Shown: positions 23,189-31,394, counted from the first letter of the stretch. The stretch is DNA of 32,228 nt from Paenibacillus koleovorans NBRC 103111 (GCF_004000845.1 NZ_BIMA01000083.1:1-32228); one strand, 5' to 3'. Notes: generated by a model not told the origin, from the sequence alone. Numbers and translations are program-made.

Positions 23189-23209
23189 ATGTCTAGGTTT
23201 CGAAGCTAA
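23189..23209 (+). CDS. possible 6-codon leader peptide
   Basis: ATG TCT AGG TTT CGA AGC TAA encodes MSRFRS and is preceded by a near-ideal GAGGAGG at 23178-23184. It ends 17 bases before the first ATG of the secreted enzyme, which has its own AGGAGG. It could be an uORF affecting expression, or a chance frame after a duplicated ribosome binding site. Confidence 0.3.
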   Translation: MSRFRS

Positions 23210-23225
23210 CTATCGATAGGAGGAC

Positions 23226-26200
23226 ATGATGGGGATGCAGTTGAAAAAATGGGTAAGTTGGGTCAGCTTGTTCGCTTTGTTGGCCGGCTTGAATGGGATC
23301 GTTCCGCTGAACCGGGCGGAGGCGGCGGGTACGAATATTGCTCCGCAAGCGAGCCAAATCGATGTGGATTCCGTTCATTTGAGCTATACGAAGGAAAAAG
23401 CGGTTGACGGCAATATCGGAGATGTGAACAGCCGGTGGCTGTCGGCCAACGTCGCGGGTGTCCATACATATGACTTGACCTGGTCGAGCCCACGCACGAT
23501 CAATCGCGTAAAGGTATGGAGCGGCACGACATATGGGAACGCACCCGGCTTCCAGATTGACGCCTACACGATTCAATATTGGAACTCGACCACATCCACT
23601 TGGGTATCCACCGGCGCATCGGTCACGAACAATACGCAGGACGGCTCGCTCGGCCAGTTCAACGAATTGACGTTCAGCCCGGTTACCACTACCAAGCTTC
23701 GCATGAACATCACGGGTGCGGCCCATTCAGGCGATAATATCGCGCGGCTGATCGAGCTGCAAGTGTTCGACACGAGCATCGCCTCCTACGAATGGAACTA
23801 TACGAGCTCGACCGAAGGCTGGACGGCTAACGGTGCGGTCAGCGGTTTGGCGCAATCCGGGGGCCGCCTGAACGGCACGATTACAGGTGCAGCTTCCCTG
23901 TACTCGCCCGATAATCTGAACTATGACATTTCCTCTTTCCAGACGATTGAAATTTCCCTCAAAAACAGCACCTCGTCCACGATCGGACGTCTCTTCTTCA
24001 CAACGCTTAGCGATACGGTATTCACCGGGGGCAAACATATCGATCTCCCGCTCGTCGCGAACGATACCGGTTACACCGTGTACACTCTGAATATGGCGAA
24101 TACGGGACAATGGCGGGGGACGCTCAAGCAGCTGCGGCTTGACCCGGCGTTGTCGGTGACAAGCGGATCCTTCAGCATCGAATACATTCGCATCAAGGAT
24201 ACGCCAGGCGTGGCGGATCCGGAGTTTCCGTTATGGAAAACGGAGCTCGAGAACACGACCCACGTCACGCTTAGCAATTACACCGTGGAGTCGGAAGCTC
24301 GAGCAAGCGGCGGGAAGCGGGTGAAAATCAACAATACCGCCAATCCGGCGACCGCGACCTTTACGTTTACCGGCGCAAGCGGTTACTACAAAATCAACAC
24401 GCGGTACTACGATCAGAATAACGGCCTGAATAATTACGGGACGATCAAATTGAAGCAGAACGGCACGGAGATCGACCGGTGGATCCAATCGTACAACGAC
24501 AACGACTATCATCGCCGTCTGAACAAGGATCGGTGGTATATTGCGAACGGCGACACGTTTGTCATCGAGGGCAATTACAACGGAGGCGAGCTTGGCATCG
24601 TGGACGCCTTCGAGCTGTATTTTCCGAACAATGCCAGATCGCTTGATCACGGGTACCTGGTGAAGGATGCGAACAACGCCAATTGGCCGCAACAGCTGTG
24701 GACATTGGATCAAACCGGCGGGACGATCGATGGTTTGGCGTCCGGTGACCCTGGTTCCGCTTACTTCGAGCCCTCCATGGTGCTGACCGATACGAGCAAC
24801 TCAACCGGCGTCTCCGCAACGCGACGGTTTCTGGATGTGACCTCCGGCAAAGTAACGATTGAGGCCAAGCTGCGTTTCGACTCCACTTCCATGGCGGGAG
24901 CCGGGTTCGAGCTGCTGAACGACTCTACCGTGCTGCATCGGGTGAAGCTGAGCTCCGGCAATCTCGTGGCCGATTTGTCCGGTGGCTCCACGACAACTTT
25001 GCTCACCGGCGTCTCAACGACAGCGAACATTGGCTTGAAGGTAGTGTCCGACGTCACGGCGAAAACCTCCGATTTTTACGTGAATGGCGCACTGATTGCC
25101 TCAGGTGTCGGTTTCCTGGATGCAGGCGCGACCAAGATGAATCAGATCAAGCTGACCACGGGAACAACCGGAACCGGCATCATGTACCAGCATGGCGTTC
25201 GAGTGTCCGTCGGTTATTTGCTGAATGAAACCTTTTTCCCTTATGGGAATTCGGTTACGGCTGTCTCGGACTGGACTCTTGGCACGGCGGGAGGGACGGC
25301 TACGGCTGCTCTGCTATATGGCGCCAATCCGCAGGATACGAAGTCGCTCAAGCTGGACGATGTCAACACCTCGGCCGTCACGGCGGAGAAATCGTTCGCG
25401 AGTCAAACCGGCAACGTCACGTTCAACTACAAGTTCTACATGCCAACCAAGGTAGACGGGATGACGATGGAACTGCTCGGCGGCACGACGACGGCTGTGA
25501 AGCTGGTTACCGACGGGGGCGATTTGAAGTTTGAAAACTCCGGCGGCACGAAAACGTTGCTCATTTCCAATTACAAGGCTAAAGTGTGGTACGACGTTCG
25601 CATAGAAGCGAATTTCTCGACCAAACAAGCGAAAATTCTTATCAACGGGGTGGACAAATCGGGAGGCTTCGTCGCTTTCCGCAACAACACGGTAACCAGC
25701 TTGAACAAAATCAAAGCGTCCACACCCGCAACGGGAACCGGAGCGATTTATTTCGACGACTTGGAAGTGTATGCGGGGTTCGATGTGAGCTCAGTGCCGT
25801 CGCCGGTCGTGCCGTCCGATTATGACTCTACGACGGTGGGCATGCAGATGTTCAGCCAGTGGGTGGAGGGCAGCCAGTACGGATGGAAGCCGAACGCTAC
25901 GTTCGAGGACCGCTCACCAATGTGGCGCTATTGGAACGATGGCGACCCGGAAGTAATCGACTGGCATATCAAGGATATGCTCGAGCACGGCATCGATGTG
26001 GCTTTCCCTTACTACAGCATGGGGGCTAAGCTCTACGACGGGCTGTATTCGATTGCAAAAGGGGATCGGATTTTCGACGAGGCGCTGACGAAAGGGTTCT
26101 TGCACTCGAGCTTCGCTCAGCATCCGGATTTCCGGTTTGCGGTTCAAACGTATTTTGTCGGTTCCCGGATTCAGAATAAAGCGCATTTGCTGGAGCAATA

Positions 26201-26900
26201 CGATTATTTGATTGAAACGTTCGTGAAACATCCGAATTACTGGGTCGTGGATAATAAGCCGGTGATGATGCTGTTCAACGGGCTTGAAGTGTACAACGCG
26301 CTCGGAAGCTCGGAATTTATCAGTTTGCTGAACACGATCGAGACGAAGCTGGTGAACGAAGGTTTTGCAGGCGCCATTTTCATGGACTATGAAGGGCATT
26401 CCGGCAATTACGGGACCATGGCTTCCAGAGGCATTGATTATTTTTACGACTATTGGCACGGCATCTACACAAGCGAGTTCGATCAGAAAACGCAGATCCA
26501 GAACAAACGGGCAGCCGCTCAAAGCGCCGGTGCCGATTATTTGACCACGATCATGCCGAGCCATATGGAAGAGACGCGGGATTTCGAACGATATTTCGGC
26601 GGTCCGACAACCGCGTATGACGATCTAGGCTTCGTTACGCCCGGGGAATACCGGAACTTGTTGAAGTGGTCGCGCGATACGTTCAATCCTTCGAACACGA
26701 AAAGCGGCTCCTTGGGACAGTCGTTCGTTATGCTGGAAAACTGGGGTGAGGTTCATGAAGGGCACGGAATGCGGCCGCAGAACCGGTTCGGCTACGATTA
26801 CTTGAACTACGTGCGCGAGGTGTTCACGACCGCAACTACGCCGCTTAGCCACAGTCCGGACGTCAGCAAGTACGATTATATGTCGCCGATTCTGTGGTAG
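23226..26900 (+). CDS. secreted multidomain GH99-like glycan hydrolase
   Basis: A 1224-residue exported protein with an N-terminal signal peptide (basic start, hydrophobic WVSLFALLAGL, cleavage near AEA-AG). It is followed by an F5/8C (CBM32)-like discoidin domain at about 38-182 (NRVKVW, RLIELQVFD). A beta-sandwich with EGW-type start lies at about 185-330 and a CBM6/35-like jelly roll at about 335-470. Two related concanavalin-like modules lie at about 475-660 and 665-855 (IEAKLRF / FNYKFYM; DFYVNGALI / KILINGVDK). A C-terminal GH99/WbsX-like barrel at about 870-1224 includes GMQMFSQW and LENWGEVHEGHGMRP. No S-layer or sortase anchor is seen. AGGAGG at 23218-23223 supports ATG 23226 or 23229. 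It probably attacks a mannose-containing polysaccharide outside the cell (inferred). Confidence 0.85.
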   Translation: MMGMQLKKWVSWVSLFALLAGLNGIVPLNRAEAAGTNIAPQASQIDVDSVHLSYTKEKAVDGNIGDVNSRWLSANVAGVHTYDLTWSSPRTINRVKVWSGTTYGNAPGFQIDAYTIQYWNSTTSTWVSTGASVTNNTQDGSLGQFNELTFSPVTTTKLRMNITGAAHSGDNIARLIELQVFDTSIASYEWNYTSSTEGWTANGAVSGLAQSGGRLNGTITGAASLYSPDNLNYDISSFQTIEISLKNSTSSTIGRLFFTTLSDTVFTGGKHIDLPLVANDTGYTVYTLNMANTGQWRGTLKQLRLDPALSVTSGSFSIEYIRIKDTPGVADPEFPLWKTELENTTHVTLSNYTVESEARASGGKRVKINNTANPATATFTFTGASGYYKINTRYYDQNNGLNNYGTIKLKQNGTEIDRWIQSYNDNDYHRRLNKDRWYIANGDTFVIEGNYNGGELGIVDAFELYFPNNARSLDHGYLVKDANNANWPQQLWTLDQTGGTIDGLASGDPGSAYFEPSMVLTDTSNSTGVSATRRFLDVTSGKVTIEAKLRFDSTSMAGAGFELLNDSTVLHRVKLSSGNLVADLSGGSTTTLLTGVSTTANIGLKVVSDVTAKTSDFYVNGALIASGVGFLDAGATKMNQIKLTTGTTGTGIMYQHGVRVSVGYLLNETFFPYGNSVTAVSDWTLGTAGGTATAALLYGANPQDTKSLKLDDVNTSAVTAEKSFASQTGNVTFNYKFYMPTKVDGMTMELLGGTTTAVKLVTDGGDLKFENSGGTKTLLISNYKAKVWYDVRIEANFSTKQAKILINGVDKSGGFVAFRNNTVTSLNKIKASTPATGTGAIYFDDLEVYAGFDVSSVPSPVVPSDYDSTTVGMQMFSQWVEGSQYGWKPNATFEDRSPMWRYWNDGDPEVIDWHIKDMLEHGIDVAFPYYSMGAKLYDGLYSIAKGDRIFDEALTKGFLHSSFAQHPDFRFAVQTYFVGSRIQNKAHLLEQYDYLIETFVKHPNYWVVDNKPVMMLFNGLEVYNALGSSEFISLLNTIETKLVNEGFAGAIFMDYEGHSGNYGTMASRGIDYFYDYWHGIYTSEFDQKTQIQNKRAAAQSAGADYLTTIMPSHMEETRDFERYFGGPTTAYDDLGFVTPGEYRNLLKWSRDTFNPSNTKSGSLGQSFVMLENWGEVHEGHGMRPQNRFGYDYLNYVREVFTTATTPLSHSPDVSKYDYMSPILW

Positions 26901-26919
26901 GCAGCCGGGCTGGGGGCGG

Positions 26920-27807
26920 TCAAGGCTGGGTGTCTCTATAGACGCTTGGCGGCAGCCCGGTGTGTTTCTTGAATGTTTTAGAAAAATGATGGAGGCCGGC
27001 AAAGCCGCAAGCCTCGGCGATGTCGGCCATCGTCAGCTTCGTCTCCCGCAGCAGCTGCTGGGCGTTCTGGATGCGCAGCTTGAGCAAATAGTCGTACGGG
27101 CCATAGCCGAACTTTTCCTTGAATAGCGCCGAGAAGCGGGAGCGTGACAAATGCGCCCGCTTCGCCATGTCTTCGACCGTAATCGGCTCGTTCAGATGCA
27201 AGGTCAAGTAGGGGGTAATCCAGCTCAGCGATTGCGGACCTTGCGCGTGCTCCTCTTGGCGGTCGGGAGAGAACTGCTCGATCAGCTGCAGGATGAGCTC
27301 GGTCAGCAGATGGTTTGCCCGCGCCTGGGACAGCGGCTCGTAGGTCGTCCATAGGCCGATGGCCTTGAGCAGCGAGTCGCGGAAGTATGCGGGCTGCGAC
27401 GGGCGAAGCTCGATCGGGATGTCGAGGCCGGCGATGGTGTTCAGGTTCGGCTGGAGCAGCTCGAGATGTGGCGAGATGTCTTCAATGCCGGGCGGGACGG
27501 GAAAGCTGCGCTCTCGACCGGTGTTGTAGATGAGGTCGAAGTGGATAAAGGGCATGATGATGCCCGGTTTCGCGATGTGGTGACTGTGCTTGACGTTCGG
27601 CTGCAGCAGGCAGAAGGAGCCTGGGCCGAAGATCATTTCTGCGTGCTCGGTGCGAATGATGAACTCGCCTTTCTCGACGTAGATCAGCTGATAGTCCAGC
27701 AGCCTGCGGTCAAGCGGCAGCGTTGTGCGGCTGCGGATGCCGTAATCGGCTCGGCGGATGTAGGGACATAGCGGGTAGCGGTTCAACCAATCGACGGTTT
27801 GGGTCAT
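26920..27807 (-). CDS. AraC-family transcriptional regulator (cupin type)
   Basis: A 295-residue regulator. The N-terminal cupin has YVEKGEFIIRTEHAEMIFGP and PNVKHSHH. The C-terminal double helix-turn-helix has MAKRAHLSRSRFSALFKE and IAEACGFAGLHHFSKTFKK and ends LPPSVYRDTQP. GGGAG lies 14 bases before the ATG, a long spacing, so the start is less certain. It is divergent from the PhyH-type gene and most likely controls it. The end is convergent with the secreted enzyme gene, 19 bases apart. Confidence 0.9.
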   Translation of the reverse strand: MTQTVDWLNRYPLCPYIRRADYGIRSRTTLPLDRRLLDYQLIYVEKGEFIIRTEHAEMIFGPGSFCLLQPNVKHSHHIAKPGIIMPFIHFDLIYNTGRERSFPVPPGIEDISPHLELLQPNLNTIAGLDIPIELRPSQPAYFRDSLLKAIGLWTTYEPLSQARANHLLTELILQLIEQFSPDRQEEHAQGPQSLSWITPYLTLHLNEPITVEDMAKRAHLSRSRFSALFKEKFGYGPYDYLLKLRIQNAQQLLRETKLTMADIAEACGFAGLHHFSKTFKKHTGLPPSVYRDTQP

Positions 27808-27861
27808 GGGGTGGCGGTCAGCTCCCTTGTTAATGATTGCATGGTGAGTGCACAGGACGAT

Positions 27862-27890
27862 TTGACAACAAGTGAAGGGATCTGGATAAA
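27862..27890 (+). promoter_or_regulatory. promoter of the PhyH-type gene
   Basis: A perfect -35 TTGACA at 27862-27867 and GATAAA at 27885-27890 have a 17-base spacer. They lie in the region divergent to the AraC gene. Confidence 0.55.
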
Positions 27891-27963
27891 GCTAATCTCC
27901 TTGCTTTCCCTTAGTATATAGGTGTGGAAGCAACAAAACAATCGAAAATGGGAGGCAAGGACG

Positions 27964-28845
27964 ATGACAATATTGACGGTAGAAGCAAGACAATTGTACG
28001 AATCGAATGGGTATGCGATTATTCCCGGGGGACTTAGCTTAACCGATCTCGCCCCGATGCGAGGCGTACTCCAGCGGGTTGTGGACGACGCGGCGGAACG
28101 GCTGCATGCGGCCGGTGATATTTCTTCTACGTATGAAGAGGTTGCGTTCGAGCAGCGGTTCCCTCTTGTATCCGATGCTTGCGACGGGAAGTCCGGCATC
28201 CATTGGGAGCATGATGTGTTCACGCGCGAGCTGTATGAGCTGGCGACCCATCCTGCGATACTGGAAGCAATCAAGCCTTTGCTGGGGGAAGACATTATTT
28301 TCAACGGCGATTTCCACATCCGGCCGAAGCTCCCCGGCAGCAGCTACTTTCCTTGGCACCAAGACAGCCAATATTACGGCCAACCGACGGAAACGATGCA
28401 CATCATCACCGTCTGGGTGCCCTTCGTGAACGTGCATGAGCGCAACGGTTGTTTGTCGATGCTGCCGGGCAGCCACAGGTGGGGGCTGATGGAGAGCGCT
28501 CGGGATGAGAAGCGCGAGATGCGGCCGGCCGTCGACCCCGAGACGCGCGGGCGGCAAGTGGTTGAGCCGATGCAGGCGGGCGATCTGATGTTGTTCCACA
28601 ACTTGACCTACCACCAGAGCTTGCCTAATCCGAGCGACGGCGCCCGCTGGTCGGTCGATCTGCGCTACAGTGCCGCGCCGCGGAAGGATATGCCGGAAAC
28701 GGAGCAGGAGGGCTACCGGTTTTTCCTCGACAAGCTGCGCGGGCTCGGTTTCTTGACCTTCACCGCCAGCGGCGCTAATAAGACGCCTTGGGCGGAAGTG
28801 GAGCGCAACTACGCCGAATTGCGGGAGAGCTTGAAGCGGAGTTAA
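27964..28845 (+). CDS. phytanoyl-CoA dioxygenase (PhyH) family protein
   Basis: A 293-residue Fe(II)/2-oxoglutarate-dependent oxygenase. The metal triad is H132 and D134 in WHQDSQYY, plus the distal His in YHQSLPNPSD (H217). An Arg in the following GARWSVDLRYS is a candidate 2-oxoglutarate ligand. The N-terminal segment QLYESNGYAIIPGGL is typical of the family. GGGAGG at 27950-27955 supports ATG 27964; an upstream in-frame ATG at 27922 lacks a site. Such enzymes hydroxylate small molecules. Divergent pairing with an AraC sensor suggests catabolism of a specific compound, which cannot be named. The fold and cofactors are firm; substrate is unknown. Confidence 0.88.
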   Translation: MTILTVEARQLYESNGYAIIPGGLSLTDLAPMRGVLQRVVDDAAERLHAAGDISSTYEEVAFEQRFPLVSDACDGKSGIHWEHDVFTRELYELATHPAILEAIKPLLGEDIIFNGDFHIRPKLPGSSYFPWHQDSQYYGQPTETMHIITVWVPFVNVHERNGCLSMLPGSHRWGLMESARDEKREMRPAVDPETRGRQVVEPMQAGDLMLFHNLTYHQSLPNPSDGARWSVDLRYSAAPRKDMPETEQEGYRFFLDKLRGLGFLTFTASGANKTPWAEVERNYAELRESLKRS

Positions 28846-28857
28846 TGAGGAGGAAGC

Positions 28858-28893
28858 ATGGGAACGCTTGTGCGTGTGGCTGAGAACAGGTAA
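28858..28893 (+). CDS. possible 11-codon peptide after the PhyH-type gene
   Basis: TGAGGAGGAAGC directly precedes ATG at 28858, and the frame encodes MGTLVRVAENR before TAA. The ribosome binding site is much better than expected for a random frame. It may be a leader peptide for the downstream attenuator-like hairpin, or the start of a deleted gene. Confidence 0.3.
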   Translation: MGTLVRVAENR

Positions 28894-28909
28894 ACTATAG
28901 ATAGAGTCG

Positions 28910-28944
28910 GGACCGAGTCTTCCGCACTTGGTCCTTTATTTTTT
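28910..28944 (+). terminator. Rho-independent terminator or attenuator before the alpha-CTD-like gene
   Basis: GGACCGAGT at 28910-28918 pairs with ACTTGGTCC at 28926-28934 (one G-U) around CTTCCGC, followed by TTTATTTTTT. It ends the PhyH transcript. Its T tract lies only a few bases before the ribosome binding site of the next gene, so it could also attenuate that gene if transcription starts at the TATAGA upstream (28896-28901). Confidence 0.75.
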
Positions 28945-28963
28945 CAGAGAGGAAGTTGGACCC

Positions 28964-29257
28964 ATGACGCCATCCCCCAAGAAGCCGACAACCTGCGAGT
29001 ACGGACACACGTTCTATAAGAGCTCCGATTGCCCCACCTGCCCCACCTGTGAGCAAGGACGAAAGCCCGAAAGCGGCTTTCTCGCCCAACTGGGAGCCCC
29101 GGCCAGGCGTGCGCTCCAGCACCAAGGCATCGACACGCTGCAGTTGCTGTCCCAGTATAGCGAGAACGAAATTTTGAGCATTCACGGTATGGGACCGGGA
29201 TCGATGCCCAAGCTGCGGGCTGCCCTGCAGGAGCAGGGGTTGAGCTTTAAGAGCTAA
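28964..29257 (+). CDS. small protein with zinc-ribbon-like N-terminus and RNA polymerase alpha-CTD-like helix-hairpin-helix
   Basis: A 97-residue protein. The N-terminal part has Cys residues in TTCEYGHTF and CPTCPTCEQG, suggesting a small zinc site. The C-terminal half (LGAPARRALQHQGIDTLQLL, IHGMGPGSMPKLRAAL) has the helix-hairpin-helix pattern of the RNA polymerase alpha-subunit C-terminal domain. Proteins of this layout are widespread in Bacillales without known function; nucleic-acid binding is a reasonable inference. ATG 28964 follows AGAGAGGAAG. It is probably co-transcribed with the AAA ATPase 25 bases downstream. Confidence 0.75.
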   Translation: MTPSPKKPTTCEYGHTFYKSSDCPTCPTCEQGRKPESGFLAQLGAPARRALQHQGIDTLQLLSQYSENEILSIHGMGPGSMPKLRAALQEQGLSFKS

Positions 29258-29282
29258 CTTGGACCGAAAAGGAGCTGACCCG

Positions 29283-29996
29283 ATGTACTTGCGCGGCCTG
29301 GAGATCATGCGAACGGACGAGACCGATACCAAGGCGTACCCGTTTACGATTCCGGCGATCCGGACGCTGGAGAAGCTGGCGTTTCGCTCGAACGTCACAT
29401 TCTTCGTAGGCGAGAACGGCTCCGGCAAGTCTACGCTCCTCGAAGCGATCGCTTACCAATGCGGCTTCAACACAGCCGGCGGCGGGCGGAACAATGCGTA
29501 CGAGACCGATGCGGCGGATTCCGCGCTAGGCGCGTCGCTGAGGCTATCCTGGATGCCCAAGGTGACGAACGGTTTCTTCCTGCGAGCCGAGACGTTCTAC
29601 CACTTCGCCTCGCATCTGGATACGATGCCGGATGGGTTACTCGCGTACGGAGGCCGCTCGCTACACGCGCAATCGCACGGCGAAGCCTTTTTGTCGCTAT
29701 TCCAGCACCGGTTCGGCAACCGCAAAGCGATTTATTTACTTGACGAGCCGGAGGCCGCATTGTCTCCAGCTCGGCAGCTAGCTCTGCTGCGAGTGATCAA
29801 GGATCTGGAAGGCGTGGCCCAGTTTCTGATCGCCACCCATTCCCCGATTTTGCTCGGTTACCCGGACGCCGATATTCTCAATTTCGACGTCCAGCCGATC
29901 GCCAAGATCCGTTATGAAGAGACGATGCACTACATTTTGACCCGGCGATTTCTGGAGCGCCGCGAGTCGGTGTTGGCTGAGCTGTTTGAGGAGTAA
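29283..29996 (+). CDS. AAA-family ATPase (SMC/ABC-like, single domain)
   Basis: A 237-residue soluble P-loop ATPase. Walker A is FVGENGSGKSTLLEA, Walker B is IYLLDEPEAALSPARQ, and the switch region is IATHSPILLGYPDADI, as in the AAA_15/AAA_21 group of OLD- and RecF-like ATPases without a long coiled coil. No fused nuclease is seen and the next gene is unrelated, so it is not an obvious defence pair. ATG 29283 follows AAAAGGAG. The cellular role is unknown. Confidence 0.85.
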   Translation: MYLRGLEIMRTDETDTKAYPFTIPAIRTLEKLAFRSNVTFFVGENGSGKSTLLEAIAYQCGFNTAGGGRNNAYETDAADSALGASLRLSWMPKVTNGFFLRAETFYHFASHLDTMPDGLLAYGGRSLHAQSHGEAFLSLFQHRFGNRKAIYLLDEPEAALSPARQLALLRVIKDLEGVAQFLIATHSPILLGYPDADILNFDVQPIAKIRYEETMHYILTRRFLERRESVLAELFEE

Positions 29997-30058
29997 GCTT
30001 TTTCTCGCTATAGTGTAGGGGAACGATTGGTTCCTCGATTCAGAAAGGAGATGAGCTA

Positions 30059-30493
30059 ATGATTATGAAACCAAGAATTACGGTAATCACTTTAGGCGTG
30101 GACAATTTGGAACGATCGCTCGCCTTTTATAAGGACGGTCTTGGATTGCCGACTGAAGGCATAATCGGGCAGGAGTTCGAGCATGGGGCTGTTGCCTTTT
30201 TCGATTTGCAGGCCGGACTGCGGTTCGCCATCTGGGAACGGCGCAATATCGCGCATGATACTGGATTGGACGTGACGCCGCCGAGTGCTACCGAGATGAC
30301 GATCGGGCACAATGTCGGCAGCAAGGCGGAGGTGGACGAGGTGACCAAGCAGGCGGAGCTGGCCGGTGCCGTCATAACGGTGCCTCCCCACGAAACGTTC
30401 TGGGGCGGCTACGGTGCCTATTTCCAGGATCCGGACGGCCATCTGTGGGAAGTCGTTTGGAACCCGGCATGGGACGGTGAATTTGGAGCATGA
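30059..30493 (+). CDS. VOC-family (glyoxalase/dioxygenase superfamily) protein
   Basis: A 144-residue protein of two beta-alpha-beta-beta-beta modules. The first begins ITLGVDNLERSLAFYKDGLG. The second ends with GGYGAYFQDPDGHLWEVVWNP, the superfamily's hallmark metal-Glu strand. Families include glyoxalases, fosfomycin-resistance proteins and bleomycin-binding proteins; function is not predictable here. AAAGGAGATGA precedes the ATG at 30059. The stop overlaps the next start (ATGA), so translation is coupled with the methionine sulfoxide reductase. Confidence 0.87.
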   Translation: MIMKPRITVITLGVDNLERSLAFYKDGLGLPTEGIIGQEFEHGAVAFFDLQAGLRFAIWERRNIAHDTGLDVTPPSATEMTIGHNVGSKAEVDEVTKQAELAGAVITVPPHETFWGGYGAYFQDPDGHLWEVVWNPAWDGEFGA

Positions 30494-30975
30494 CCCTGTT
30501 TCATAAAGAAAGCTATTCCGGTTCAAGGGAGCAAAACTACGAGAGCGTGATTGGGCAGATGAAATCGCTGCTGGAAGGCGAGTCGGATCGAATTGCGAAT
30601 TTGTCCAATATATCGGCGCTGTTGAATCAATTTTTGGAGCAGATCAACTGGGTAGGGTTTTATTTGTTCAAAGAGGGAGAGCTTGTACTTGGGCCATTCC
30701 AGGGGCTGCCGGCTTGTGTTCGAATCCCGCTGAACCGTGGAGTATGCGGCAAAGCAGCGCGAGAACGGGCGACGGTCCGGGTGGACGATGTGCATGCGTT
30801 CCCGGGCCATATCGCCTGCGATGCCGCCTCGCAATCCGAGATCGTAATCCCTCTCTTAAAAGAAGGCGAGCTCCTTGGTGTACTCGATATCGACAGTCCA
30901 ATCTTGAGCCGCTTCGATGATGTGGACCAGCTTTACCTTGAGAAACTGGTACAAGAGCTAACTGTCGCTTTGTAG
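30490..30975 (+). CDS. msrC: free methionine-(R)-sulfoxide reductase (GAF domain)
   Basis: A 161-residue single GAF-domain enzyme that reduces free methionine-R-sulfoxide in the cytoplasm. The three conserved Cys are C76 (PACVRI), C86 (GVCGKAA) and C110 (HIACDAASQSE). Their spacings of 10 and 24 equal those of the E. coli enzyme (C84, C94, C118). The N-terminal YESVIGQMKSLLEGESDRIANLSN part and INWVGFYLF are typical. Its start overlaps the VOC gene. Its 3' end overlaps the convergent methyltransferase remnant by 18 bases. The msrC symbol follows E. coli usage; Bacillus names differ (yebR/ytsP-like). Confidence 0.9.
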   Translation: MTLFHKESYSGSREQNYESVIGQMKSLLEGESDRIANLSNISALLNQFLEQINWVGFYLFKEGELVLGPFQGLPACVRIPLNRGVCGKAARERATVRVDDVHAFPGHIACDAASQSEIVIPLLKEGELLGVLDIDSPILSRFDDVDQLYLEKLVQELTVAL

Positions 30976-31287
30976 CTTCTGCAGCACGGCTCGGAAGCGA
31001 TACAGGCGTCCCCACAATTCGCTGGTAATCGCATCTTCCGGCCGAGTCCAATCCGTGGACCCCGGGAAGCGGTAACCGGCTTCTTCAGCGTCGGCTTCGA
31101 AACGAGCGAGATCGACGGTCGGATAATCGAAGGTGAGCACGAGCAGTCCGTCCGGCTTCAGCGTCCGGTGAAATTCGCGGAGCGAGGCGAGCTGATCGGC
31201 CGGCGACAAATGCTCGAGCACCGAGATGCAGAAGATGGTGTCAAACATCGCGTCCTCGTAAGGTATATGCTGTGCGCTTACCATGGG
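30958..31287 (-). pseudogene. SAM-dependent methyltransferase, C-terminal remnant
   Basis: From about 31283 to the stop at 30958 the minus strand reads like the second half of a class I methyltransferase: IPYEDAMFDTIFCISVLEHL, the acidic/motif II region, then LREFHRTLKPDGLLVLTFDYP, motif III. The glycine-rich SAM-binding motif I and everything before it are absent. Upstream sequence to 31377 is open but shows no homology. Residual ATG starts lie at 31287 and 31377. It overlaps the sulfoxide reductase end by 18 bases. An intact but very short variant is unlikely, since SAM binding would be lost. Confidence 0.7.
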
Positions 31288-31317
31288 TTGCGAGTATAGG
31301 CGGAGGTAACCTATAAT
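31287..31317 (+). promoter_or_regulatory. promoter-like sequence upstream of a 17-codon frame
   Basis: TTGCGA near 31288-31293 and TATAAT near 31312-31317 have an 18-base spacer. GGGAGGTGG and an ATG follow at 31341. It points toward the FusB-like gene 170 bases on and may be that gene's promoter. Confidence 0.4.
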
Positions 31318-31340
31318 GGGGCGAACGGGAGGTGGTAGGA

Positions 31341-31394
31341 ATGGCAAATCAAGTTGCCGGAAGACGGAGCCACTCATGCAGAGCCTATCTTTAG
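31341..31394 (+). CDS. possible 17-codon peptide upstream of the FusB-like gene
   Basis: ATG at 31341, preceded by GGGAGGTGG at normal distance and a consensus -10 box, encodes MANQVAGRRSHSCRAYL. It could be a leader peptide, as precedes inducible ribosome-linked resistance genes, or the stub of a deleted gene. The stretch 31395-31500 holds nothing else I can assign. Confidence 0.3.
   Translation: MANQVAGRRSHSCRAYL

Noticed and set aside
29283-29996. AAA ATPase as part of an anti-phage defence pair
   Set aside because: No nuclease, toxin or other effector is adjacent; neighbours are VOC and sulfoxide reductase genes.
31270-31284. Fifth GTAAGCG-type box (minus strand, GGTAAGCGCACAGC)
   Set aside because: It lies inside the methyltransferase remnant coding region and fits the cre consensus poorly on its right half.
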